DNA from: Candidatus Methanoperedens sp.
GTDB taxonomy: Archaea > Halobacteriota > Methanosarcinia > Methanosarcinales > Methanoperedenaceae
DNA: 29,162 nucleotides
Direction: 5' to 3'
Assembly: GCA_027460605.1 (NCBI GenBank)
Contig: JAPZAN010000102.1
Location: 1 to 29,162 of the forward strand
The translations under genes and the position numbers were made by a program. Under the pieces are notes generated by a model, which saw only the letters and a program-made list of their open reading frames with translations, made no database searches and was not told the origin of the DNA. Positions 22,614 to 29,162 of this stretch are shown in pieces. How positions within the stretch are numbered: position 1 is the stretch's first letter; every line of letters begins with the position of its first letter.

Positions 22614-22855
22614 TAGACATTGTATTTGTGGTTATTTCAATCGTCACGATTTTGTCATCCATCATGGTAGTCCATGCAAAAAAATTAGTCCACAGCGCGG
22701 TATATCTTGCGGGCGCCCTTATCGGAACGGCCGGGCTTTTCATTCTGCTCAAGGCTGAGTTCATCGCATGGATACAGGTACTCGTTTATGTGGGCGCGGT
22801 CGTAACGTTGATTTTGTTCACGATAATGCTGACAAGGAAGGGAGAGGAAGAATAA
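22610..22855 (+). CDS. fpoJ: F420H2 dehydrogenase subunit FpoJ, N-terminal part (NuoJ-like)
   Basis: This is an 81-residue membrane protein equal to the first half of NuoJ: helices at about 4-20 and 30-48, then FIAWIQVLVYVGAVVTLILFTIML, the conserved core helix of the family. In Methanosarcina-type operons NuoJ is split into two genes, so a short FpoJ-N is expected here rather than a truncation. Start GTG at 22610 overlaps the fpoI stop; the next gene begins one base after its stop. Confidence 0.9.
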   Translation: MIDIVFVVISIVTILSSIMVVHAKKLVHSAVYLAGALIGTAGLFILLKAEFIAWIQVLVYVGAVVTLILFTIMLTRKGEEE

Positions 22856-23058
22856 ATGCTCAACAAACTCTTAAATTTACTGATTGTATTGCTCTTATTT
22901 GCAGTATTGTTCCTGGCAATCGATGACAGTACAAGGGTGTGGGCAGGAAAAGAAGAGGTAACTCCCATCATGATTTTATTTTTCCATTTGAACTGCTCTC
23001 ACTGCTGCTTTTGGCTGCGTTAATCGGCGCCCTGTATATCGCAAAAAAGGAGGCGTAG
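22856..23058 (+). pseudogene. fpoJ: F420H2 dehydrogenase subunit FpoJ, C-terminal part, broken by an internal gap
   Basis: From the ATG at 22856 the frame reads MLNKLLNLLIVLLLFAVLFL, a membrane helix, then IDDSTRVWAGKEEVTPI and drifts into HLNCSHCCFWLR, ending at 23023. The real C-terminus, DFIFPFELLSLLLLAALIGA and LYIAKKEA with stop at 23058, is in another frame from about 22970. The family normally has a short IG-x-x-LF segment between these parts. Its absence together with the frame change points to a small deletion of perhaps 25-35 bases rather than a single-base error. The following AAAAGGAGGCG serves fpoK. Confidence 0.8.
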
Positions 23059-23059
23059 A

Positions 23060-23359
23060 ATGTCCCTATATACATATCTATTTATTTCAGCAGTCATATT
23101 CACAATCGGTTCGTATGGAATAATTACACAGAGAAGCGGGATTAAAATCCTTATGTGCATAGAACTCCTGCTAAATTCTGCAAATCTTAACCTTGTTGCA
23201 TTTTCAAGTTTCAACGGTAATGCCACAGGACAGGTTTTCGCCATATTTTCAATCGCAATAGCAGCCGCGGAAGCGGCTATAGGATTTGCCATACTTGTAG
23301 CCCTGTTCAGGGTGCGGGATACGATAAATCTCGATGATATCAATATCCTGAGGTGGTAA
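23060..23359 (+). CDS. fpoK: F420H2 dehydrogenase subunit FpoK (NuoK-like)
   Basis: This is a 99-residue three-helix membrane subunit. Family features are MCIELLLNSANLNLVAFSSF, with the glutamate in the second helix, and IAAAEAAIGFAILVALFRVR, with the second buried glutamate; both take part in ion transfer in complex I relatives. GGAGG lies 6 bases before the ATG. The stop is one base before fpoL. Confidence 0.95.
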   Translation: MSLYTYLFISAVIFTIGSYGIITQRSGIKILMCIELLLNSANLNLVAFSSFNGNATGQVFAIFSIAIAAAEAAIGFAILVALFRVRDTINLDDINILRW

Positions 23360-23360
23360 T

Positions 23361-25349
23361 ATGTTCAGTGATTACGCAGCATTAATAGTATTATTACCTG
23401 TAATTGCATTTGTACTGACGCTTTTCCTGGGCAAGAAACTGTATTCAGGCGGGGCGTTACTCCCGATAGCTGCAATAGCAGGCTCGTTTATCATCTCTTT
23501 TGGGATTTTCCTTGAGATTTACCCGAAGGATGGCATAATCCAGCAATCGTGGCCGTGGTTTGCAGGCATGAATATCGGCATACTCATCGACCCGCTTGCG
23601 GTCGTTATGCTGATGATGGTTTCGTTCGTAAGCCTGCTCATCCATATCTATGCTGTGGGATACATGTCGCATGACCCTGCAAAACCGAGGTATTTCGCAG
23701 AAACATCGCTATTTACAGCAGCAATGTTGAGCGTAGTCCTCTCTGATAATATTCTCCAGTTCTTCATATCATGGGAACTCGTGGGTCTCTGTTCGTTCCT
23801 GCTCATAGGGTTCTGGTACCATAAGCCGTCAGCAGCAGCGGCAGCAAAGAAAGCTTTCCTTGTAACAAGAGTGGGTGATGTCCTGTTCCTCGCAGGAATA
23901 GTCCTCCTCTATGTCAATCTGAGCGAGATAATTGCAGGTCGCGGCTTCAGCATAGCCCAGGGTAACTTTATGCTGCAATTCAAGACCATGTTCGAGGCAA
24001 TACCTCTTATCAATCCTACCCAATTGACATATATCACGTTATTATTCTTCGGCGGCGCCATAGGTAAAAGCGGCCAGTTCCCGCTTCACGGGTGGCTGCC
24101 CGACGCCATGGAAGGCCCGACAACGGTGTCTGCATTGATCCATGCCGCTACAATGGTTACTGCCGGCGTATATCTTGTCGCCCGGACGTTCCCCATGTTT
24201 GCGGCAACGCCCTCAACACTTTCGCCCGGTGTGCCTGATTCGCTCCTCATCGTAGCTTATGTTGGAGGGTTCACCGCGCTATTCGCTGCTACAATGGGAC
24301 TCGTAATGAACGACATTAAAAGAGTGCTTGCCTACTCGACTGTAAGCCAGCTCGGGTATATGATGCTCGCCCTTGGAACGGCGGGGGCGGTTGTAGGCGC
24401 CCAGGCTGTTGGAATATCCATGTTCCACCTGATAAGCCATGCCTTTTTCAAGGCGCTTCTCTTCCTCTGCGCCGGAAGCGTTATTCATGCCGTAGGGACA
24501 AATGACATTCGCGAGATGGGGGGTTTGTTCGGGAAGATGAAGATTACAGGCACAACAATGCTGATAGCCGCGCTTGCGCTTGCCGGAATCGGTATCCCTT
24601 TCATCAATATCGGCACCGCAGGTTTCTTCAGCAAAGATATGATAATTGAAAAAGCATTTGAATACGGGGAATTAAAAGGAGATTTCATTCCCTATGCTTT
24701 TGCAATCATAGCAGCCCTTCTCACATCCATTTATATTTTCAGGCTGTGGTTCATGACTTTTACAGGAACGCCGCGCTCAGAGCGGCATTCGCATGAATCC
24801 CCGGGAGTGATGACGCGCCCTCTCATGATACTCGCTTTATTTGCCCTATTCTTCGGGTTCGCACACTTTGGATTCTATGATTATCTTAATAAGAATTTCG
24901 AACTTTTGACAGGGGAAAAGGCGGTGCATGAAGGCGAAGCATTGCAGATGTCGCCAATCATTGTACTGCTGCCTGTAATTGTCGGGGTACTGGGTCTTCT
25001 GATCTCGTATATGATATACCATAAACGGATGCTGGATATGAGTAAGATAGTATCATCCGAAAATCCCCTGTACAAACTATTATTAAACAGGTATTACGAA
25101 CCCAAAATCGGTGCTGATATAATAGGAGTAAAACTGACCCATGATGTTGTTGCGCAATCCGGCGAATTCGTGGACAGGAAAATCATCGACGGGCTTGTGA
25201 TTGACAATATCATCGGAAATACGTTATTCAAACTTGGTGAATTTGTCAGGAAACTGCAAACAGGCGTTGTCCAGAATTATGCGTCCGTTACATTGCTGGG
25301 GCTTGGTTTGCTGATACTTTTACTTAAAATCAAATTCGGAGGGACATAA
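23361..25349 (+). CDS. fpoL: F420H2 dehydrogenase subunit FpoL (NuoL-like antiporter subunit)
   Basis: This 662-residue subunit is the distal antiporter-like ion pump. Signatures include FISWELVGLCSFLLIGFWY with the key glutamate, KSGQFPLHGWLPDAMEGPTT with the pump lysine and histidine, VSALIHAATMVTAGVYL, NDIKRVLAYSTVSQLGYMML and HLISHAFFKALLFLCAGSVI. The C-terminal 150 residues include the long lateral helix found in NuoL, ending LLKIKFGGT. Length is normal. The stop is immediately followed by the fpoM ATG. Confidence 0.97.
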   Translation: MFSDYAALIVLLPVIAFVLTLFLGKKLYSGGALLPIAAIAGSFIISFGIFLEIYPKDGIIQQSWPWFAGMNIGILIDPLAVVMLMMVSFVSLLIHIYAVGYMSHDPAKPRYFAETSLFTAAMLSVVLSDNILQFFISWELVGLCSFLLIGFWYHKPSAAAAAKKAFLVTRVGDVLFLAGIVLLYVNLSEIIAGRGFSIAQGNFMLQFKTMFEAIPLINPTQLTYITLLFFGGAIGKSGQFPLHGWLPDAMEGPTTVSALIHAATMVTAGVYLVARTFPMFAATPSTLSPGVPDSLLIVAYVGGFTALFAATMGLVMNDIKRVLAYSTVSQLGYMMLALGTAGAVVGAQAVGISMFHLISHAFFKALLFLCAGSVIHAVGTNDIREMGGLFGKMKITGTTMLIAALALAGIGIPFINIGTAGFFSKDMIIEKAFEYGELKGDFIPYAFAIIAALLTSIYIFRLWFMTFTGTPRSERHSHESPGVMTRPLMILALFALFFGFAHFGFYDYLNKNFELLTGEKAVHEGEALQMSPIIVLLPVIVGVLGLLISYMIYHKRMLDMSKIVSSENPLYKLLLNRYYEPKIGADIIGVKLTHDVVAQSGEFVDRKIIDGLVIDNIIGNTLFKLGEFVRKLQTGVVQNYASVTLLGLGLLILLLKIKFGGT

Positions 25350-26846
25350 ATGGCTGCTTTGATTTCATTGATGATTGCAATCCCCTTAATCGGAGCTATC
25401 ATCACATTTTTGACAAGAACCCGTGAACAGGCACGCTTGATAGCGCTTCTGGCTTCAGGGATTTCACTTGCCATATCCCTGATACTATTTTCACGATTCG
25501 ATAGTTCAATATCCACCATCCAGTTTGGCGAGTCATATCCATGGATTGCCAGTCTCGGGGTAAGCCTGAAATTCGGGCTTGACGGGGTAGGCATGCCGCT
25601 TGTGCTCCTCTCGAACATAGTTATCCCGCTTACAGTCATATTCGCATGGGGGGAGACCAAGGAGGCAAACCGGTTCTATGGTCTTATTCTTCTTGAGCTT
25701 GTAGGAGTGCTTGGCGTTTTTACTTCCCTTGATTTCTTCGTGTTCTACATATTCTGGGAAATCGTCCTGATACCCATGTACTTCCTGATAAGCATCTGGG
25801 GAGGACCGCGAAAAGATTATGCCGCAATCAAGTTCTTCATATACACCCATGTGGCAAGCCTTGTGATGCTGCTTGCGATATTTTCTCTCTATTTCAATGC
25901 ATGGAGTATCTCTGGAACCCCTAGCTTTGATATGTTTTACCTTCTGAAAAACTACTCTGTAATCGAATCCCCATTGCTTAAGGATGCAATCTTCCTGGCG
26001 CTGTTATTTGGTTTTATTGTTAAGATGCCAGCAGTGCCATTCCATACATGGCTTCCGGACGCACACGTGGAAGCCCCCACAGCGGGCAGCGTCATACTTG
26101 CAGCCTTGCTGCTCAAGATGGGCGGCTACGGTCTTTTCAGGGTAATCCTTCCCATTCTTCCGTATTCCGGTTCCCCGGCTAAATTAATAACCCTGATGGC
26201 GATAATCGGGGTCTTAAGTATCCTGTACGGGACATTCCTCGCCCTTGCCCAGCGCGACCTTAAGAAAATGGTGGCGTATTCAAGCATTAGCCACATGGGA
26301 TATGTGACCCTCGGCGCCGCCGCCCTTATTCCTCTCTCCGTAAGCGGTGCGATGTACCAGCAGTTCTCGCACGGCCTCATTACAGCCGTGTTGTTCATGT
26401 CGTGCGGCGTAATCCAGCATTCTGCAGGCACCAGGATTATCGGCGACCTCGGCGGAATTGCGAAGCACATGCCAAAACTCACGTTCCTGATGCTTGCCGG
26501 GTTCCTTGCCTCGCTTGGACTTCCCGGCATGAGCGGATTCATAGCTGAATTCCTCGTACTTGTCAATTCGTATTTCACGCTGCCAACATTCGTGATACTT
26601 GCGCTCTTCGGAATCGTGTTCACAGCAGGTTACCACCTCTGGGCTATGCAGAGAGCGGTATTCGGGACTTACAACGAAAAACTGGGGCATATTCATGACG
26701 GGGCTAACTATGAGATGGCTTCAATGGCTATACTTATTTTGCTGATAATATTCTTCGGTCTTGACCCCAACCCGGTTCTTAATATGATGACAACGAATGC
26801 CGAGCAGCTATTGAAATTTGTCGCGCTAAGAGGAGTGATAACATGA
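25350..26846 (+). CDS. fpoM: F420H2 dehydrogenase subunit FpoM (NuoM-like antiporter subunit)
   Basis: This 498-residue antiporter-like subunit has about 14 helices. Key segments are FGLDGVGMPLVLLSN, FYIFWEIVLIPMYFLISIWG with the essential glutamate, KMPAVPFHTWLPDAHVEAPT, AALLLKMGGYGLFRV, RDLKKMVAYSSISHMGYVTL and QQFSHGLITAVLFMSCGVIQ. It joins fpoL without a gap and overlaps fpoN by ATGA (26843-26846). No anomalies are seen. Confidence 0.97.
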   Translation: MAALISLMIAIPLIGAIITFLTRTREQARLIALLASGISLAISLILFSRFDSSISTIQFGESYPWIASLGVSLKFGLDGVGMPLVLLSNIVIPLTVIFAWGETKEANRFYGLILLELVGVLGVFTSLDFFVFYIFWEIVLIPMYFLISIWGGPRKDYAAIKFFIYTHVASLVMLLAIFSLYFNAWSISGTPSFDMFYLLKNYSVIESPLLKDAIFLALLFGFIVKMPAVPFHTWLPDAHVEAPTAGSVILAALLLKMGGYGLFRVILPILPYSGSPAKLITLMAIIGVLSILYGTFLALAQRDLKKMVAYSSISHMGYVTLGAAALIPLSVSGAMYQQFSHGLITAVLFMSCGVIQHSAGTRIIGDLGGIAKHMPKLTFLMLAGFLASLGLPGMSGFIAEFLVLVNSYFTLPTFVILALFGIVFTAGYHLWAMQRAVFGTYNEKLGHIHDGANYEMASMAILILLIIFFGLDPNPVLNMMTTNAEQLLKFVALRGVIT

Positions 26847-28318
26847 ATTATAATTTACTGGCTCCGGAAATCCTGCTGACATTACTGGCTTTAGTTATTG
26901 TCATTTTGGGTCTTTTGATGAGGGACGTTTCCAAGAACATGCTTGGATATGTAAGCGCTGCAGGTCTTTTTGCTTCTATCGTATATGTCCTTGGAAATGG
27001 AATGAATGAAATGGGGAGTTACTTCTACGATTCCCTGGTCATCGACCCGCTATCACAGATATTCAAATTGATATTCTTAATAGTTTCATTGATCGTAGTG
27101 ATTGCCTCTATCGAATATTTCAGGGATAACCGCAGTCAGGATGAGTATTATGCCCTGCTTCTCCTCGCAACGGTCGGCATGATGGTAGTAGCATCTGCAA
27201 ATGACCTGGTGGCATTGTTTGTCGGTTTTGAACTTGCCAGCATGTCCACGTATGTATTAGCCGGTTTTGAGAAAAAGAACCCCTCATCCCTTGAGGCTGC
27301 ATTAAAATATTTCATCATTGGTTCGCTCTCCTCGGCGTTGATGCTGTTTGGCATGTCGCTTGTGTACGGCATAACAGGTTCAACGAATATTCCTGCAATC
27401 ATTGAGTTCTTCAAATCCAACCCCATGGTCGCCACAAGCTCGCTTGATATAATTGCCATGATATTCCTTGTCGCCGGATTCGGATTCAAGATGGCGCTTG
27501 TCCCGTTCCACATGTGGGCGCCCGATACATACGAAGGTTCGCCGGGCGTTGTTTCATCTCTTCTTGCAGCCGGCTCAAAAAAGATGGGATTCGTTGCGGC
27601 ATTCAGGGTTCTCGTGCTTGCCCTTGTTGCGATACGCATTGATATCCAGATGACGTTTGCAATTCTTGCAATAATCACCATGACCTACGGCAACATAGTG
27701 GCGATATCCCAGCGAAGCATAAAAAGGATGCTTGCCTATTCGTCCATTGCGCAGGCCGGATACATTTCACTTGCTTTTGTTGTGATGACCCAAATGTCAA
27801 TCGCAGGGGGCATACTGCTGGCTCTTGGTCATGCCTTGATGAAAGGCGGTGCGTTCCTTGCTGTGGCGCTGGTAGGATATATGGTGCTTTCTGATAACAA
27901 AAACGCTAAGAACACAGATGACCTCGGGAACTTTGCAGGGCTTGGAAAACGCGCCCCGATAACAGCATTCTCGCTGTTCGTATTCTTTTTAGCCCTGGCA
28001 GGTATCCCGCCCTCGGCAGGATTCGTCGGGAAGTTTGTGCTATTCTATTCCATCACCATTGAAGCCATCAACCAGGCAAGCAGCTGGCTGCTGCTCGTTG
28101 TAATTATCGCAATTTTAAACAGCGCCCTCTCCATTTATTACTACGCCCGCGTGATAAAATACATGTACGTCCTGCCTCCGAATGGAGAAAAGATAAGAGA
28201 GCCTGCGCCGTATGTAGTGGCTATCCTGCTTGCAGTGATAGGAACGATCGGCATAGGATTGTATCCTGAGCCCTTTATCCAGATGGCAATGAATGCTGCA
28301 AAAGTATTAGGAGTGTGA
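26843..28318 (+). CDS. fpoN: F420H2 dehydrogenase subunit FpoN (NuoN-like antiporter subunit)
   Basis: This 491-residue antiporter-like subunit lies next to FpoK and FpoJ in the membrane arm. Signatures: LVALFVGFELASMSTYVLAG with the glutamate, EAALKYFIIGSLSSALMLFG, KMALVPFHMWAPDTYEGSPG, SLLAAGSKKMGFVAAF, RSIKRMLAYSSIAQAGYISL and LGHALMKGGAFLAVALV. The end LSIYYYARVIKYMYV is typical of NuoN. The stop at 28316-28318 overlaps the region where fpoO begins. Confidence 0.97.
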   Translation: MNYNLLAPEILLTLLALVIVILGLLMRDVSKNMLGYVSAAGLFASIVYVLGNGMNEMGSYFYDSLVIDPLSQIFKLIFLIVSLIVVIASIEYFRDNRSQDEYYALLLLATVGMMVVASANDLVALFVGFELASMSTYVLAGFEKKNPSSLEAALKYFIIGSLSSALMLFGMSLVYGITGSTNIPAIIEFFKSNPMVATSSLDIIAMIFLVAGFGFKMALVPFHMWAPDTYEGSPGVVSSLLAAGSKKMGFVAAFRVLVLALVAIRIDIQMTFAILAIITMTYGNIVAISQRSIKRMLAYSSIAQAGYISLAFVVMTQMSIAGGILLALGHALMKGGAFLAVALVGYMVLSDNKNAKNTDDLGNFAGLGKRAPITAFSLFVFFLALAGIPPSAGFVGKFVLFYSITIEAINQASSWLLLVVIIAILNSALSIYYYARVIKYMYVLPPNGEKIREPAPYVVAILLAVIGTIGIGLYPEPFIQMAMNAAKVLGV

Positions 28319-28323
28319 TTTTA

Positions 28324-28674
28324 ATGGCAGATTGCGACCTGTGCGGTGCAGCAAGACCCACCCTTTGTCCTGTAAAAGTGAACGCCCCCTCTGTCTTATC
28401 GGCTTACCCGACAGGGACGTGGAGGGGAATCAACGAAGAATGTCTTGCCAGTTGCCATGAGGCAAACCTCAACAGGGTCCCGGCCAATGGTAAGAAATGC
28501 GACCTTTGCGGTATCAAGAACGTTCCATTATTCCAGGTGAAAATCCAGGTACCGATATTCCAGGAACCATACCACAGGGAAGCCGCCAAAAATATATGTG
28601 ATAGCTGCTTTGAAGCCTGTGAGGATACGATAAGAAGACGGGAAGCTGAGAAGGAAGAAGCGCATCATCACTGA
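28324..28674 (+). CDS. fpoO: F420H2 dehydrogenase accessory subunit FpoO
   Basis: FpoO is found only in Fpo complexes and ends the operon. The protein has about ten cysteines arranged as two similar halves: CDLCGAARPTLCPVKV with ECLASC, and CDLCGIKNVPLFQVKI with ICDSC. This looks like an internal duplication of a metal- or cluster-binding unit. The tail is charged and ends in three histidines (EEAHHH). It should be cytoplasmic and may mediate electron input to the complex. The frame is open from a GTG at 28315, but the ATG at 28324, 10 bases after AGGAG, gives a start MADCDLCG. No terminator is evident downstream. Confidence 0.9.
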   Translation: MADCDLCGAARPTLCPVKVNAPSVLSAYPTGTWRGINEECLASCHEANLNRVPANGKKCDLCGIKNVPLFQVKIQVPIFQEPYHREAAKNICDSCFEACEDTIRRREAEKEEAHHH

Positions 28675-28774
28675 AACACCAATTTAAAGGCTTCGAACAA
28701 ATTGGCTTGTAATAACTATCGCTTGAAAGATTTCCGCTGTCCGATTATTCAGGCTCTTTTATCGCCATCTATTT

Positions 28775-28792
28775 GTATATCCATGCATATAC
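28775..28792 (+). promoter_or_regulatory. Probable operator of the toxin-antitoxin pair
   Basis: GTATATCCATGCATATAC is a dyad with 6-base arms GTATAT/ATATAC, 8 bases before the antitoxin ATG. Its AT-rich arms may double as the promoter TATA region. Antitoxins of the ribbon-helix-helix type usually bind such short dyads and repress their own operon. Confidence 0.5.
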
Positions 28793-28800
28793 GATAATGT

Positions 28801-29115
28801 ATGACAAGTAATGTAGTACAGATAAGAATGCCATCTGTAATACTAAAGAATGTCGAAGATCTCGTTAAAAAAGGCTTTTACAAAAACAAGAGCGAAGTAA
28901 TCATCGATGCCGTGCGTCATTTCGTGGGCATAAGGCAAACAGAGAGCGACGTAGCGCAGTACATAAGGGAAGAACTGCGGGGGAGACATGTAAAACGCGG
29001 TTACTCAGAAAAAGAACTCGATGCCTTATGGGAGAAAATCAGGCGCGGAAAAGAGTGGAAGGAACGTTTCGGAACAAGCGCTGAAAGCGTCATGAGAGAA
29101 CTCAGGGGAAGATAA
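28801..29115 (+). CDS. Ribbon-helix-helix antitoxin (VapB/CopG-type)
   Basis: This is a 104-residue protein with an N-terminal ribbon-helix-helix: a strand (VVQIRMPSVILKNVEDLVKK), the turn GFYKNKSEVIIDAV, where N-K-S-E is the usual helix cap, and RHFVGI. The C-terminal half is charged (ELDALWEKIRRGKEWKERFG) and would wrap the toxin. The PIN-type toxin starts one base into its stop codon (TAATG at 29113-29117), the usual coupling for such pairs. Confidence 0.88.
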   Translation: MTSNVVQIRMPSVILKNVEDLVKKGFYKNKSEVIIDAVRHFVGIRQTESDVAQYIREELRGRHVKRGYSEKELDALWEKIRRGKEWKERFGTSAESVMRELRGR

Positions 29116-29162
29116 TGATTTTCATCGATACGGATATTTTTGTGATTGAGAAGCTTTTTAAA
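29115..29162 (+). CDS. PIN-domain toxin (VapC-like), 5' end only
   Basis: Only 16 codons are in the window: MIFIDTDIFVIEKLFK. The first strand with the acidic residue (FIDTDIF) is the start of a PIN domain, a magnesium-dependent ribonuclease fold. Its position behind a ribbon-helix-helix antitoxin with overlapping start supports a VapC-type toxin. The remaining acidic residues cannot be checked. Confidence 0.8.
   Translation, partial: MIFIDTDIFVIEKLFK

Noticed and set aside
22610..22855. fpoJ N-terminal gene as a truncation
   Set aside because: A split NuoJ is normal in Methanosarcina-type fpo operons, so the short length alone is not a defect; only the second half shows a break.

Overview
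The window reads as a chromosomal segment of a methanogen-related archaeon, most likely a Methanosarcinales member of the Ca. Methanoperedens (ANME-2d) type. The evidence is a complete-order fpo (F420H2 dehydrogenase) operon ending in fpoO, a methanogenesis-marker-9 protein with its paired [WF]CCxxxKPC cysteine motifs, a KEOPS Cgi121 subunit, a PGF-CTERM surface protein, and archaeal TATA boxes about 26 nt ahead of several start codons. The family-level placement is inference. I see no rRNA, tRNA or CRISPR array.

Layout. 1-2656 (minus) is a signalling operon: a KaiC-like ATPase gene that appears broken by an internal deletion, two small membrane proteins, a CheY-like receiver, and the start of a membrane sensor that runs off the window edge. 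2728-3492 is a TIM-barrel sugar-phosphate isomerase-like gene. 3925-5577 is an isolated AT-rich gene for a PD-(D/E)XK nuclease-like protein. 5753-7908 holds aspartate kinase, a tiny membrane protein and an ITP/XTP pyrophosphatase. 7924-12172 is a cell-surface cluster: a DUF4139 protein, a lipoprotein, a membrane-tethered winged-helix regulator and a PGF-CTERM protein. A 34-bp sequence containing an 18-bp palindrome occurs on both sides of the lipoprotein gene. 12287-18200 holds housekeeping genes: nitroreductase, Cgi121, phosphoglycerate mutase, an RMD1-like membrane protein, FKBP prolyl isomerase and methanogenesis marker 9. 18404-28674 is the fpo operon ABCDHIJ(N)J(C)KLMNO, mostly with overlapping or abutting genes. 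28801 to the end is a ribbon-helix-helix antitoxin followed by the start of a PIN toxin.

Most unusual signals. (1) Three copies of a modular palindromic element (3489-3645, 18241-18324, 19310-19501) sit directly upstream of, and in the same orientation as, a gene. They are bounded by ATGA (one end GTGA) and carry a small reading frame opening MKTFKK-LSK. In the fpoB-fpoC copy the frame starts in the ATGA that ends fpoB and stops in the ATGA that starts fpoC, so stop/start coupling is kept across the insertion. (2) Three genes (the KaiC-like gene, fpoB, fpoJ-C) each lack an internal block and change frame at the junction. They may be assembly faults or real lesions. The fpoB gap removes a cluster-binding cysteine.

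The Fpo membrane and peripheral subunits together would oxidise F420H2 (through FpoF, not in this window), pass electrons through the FpoB/C/D/I module to a membrane quinone or methanophenazine, and pump ions through H, J, K, L, M and N.
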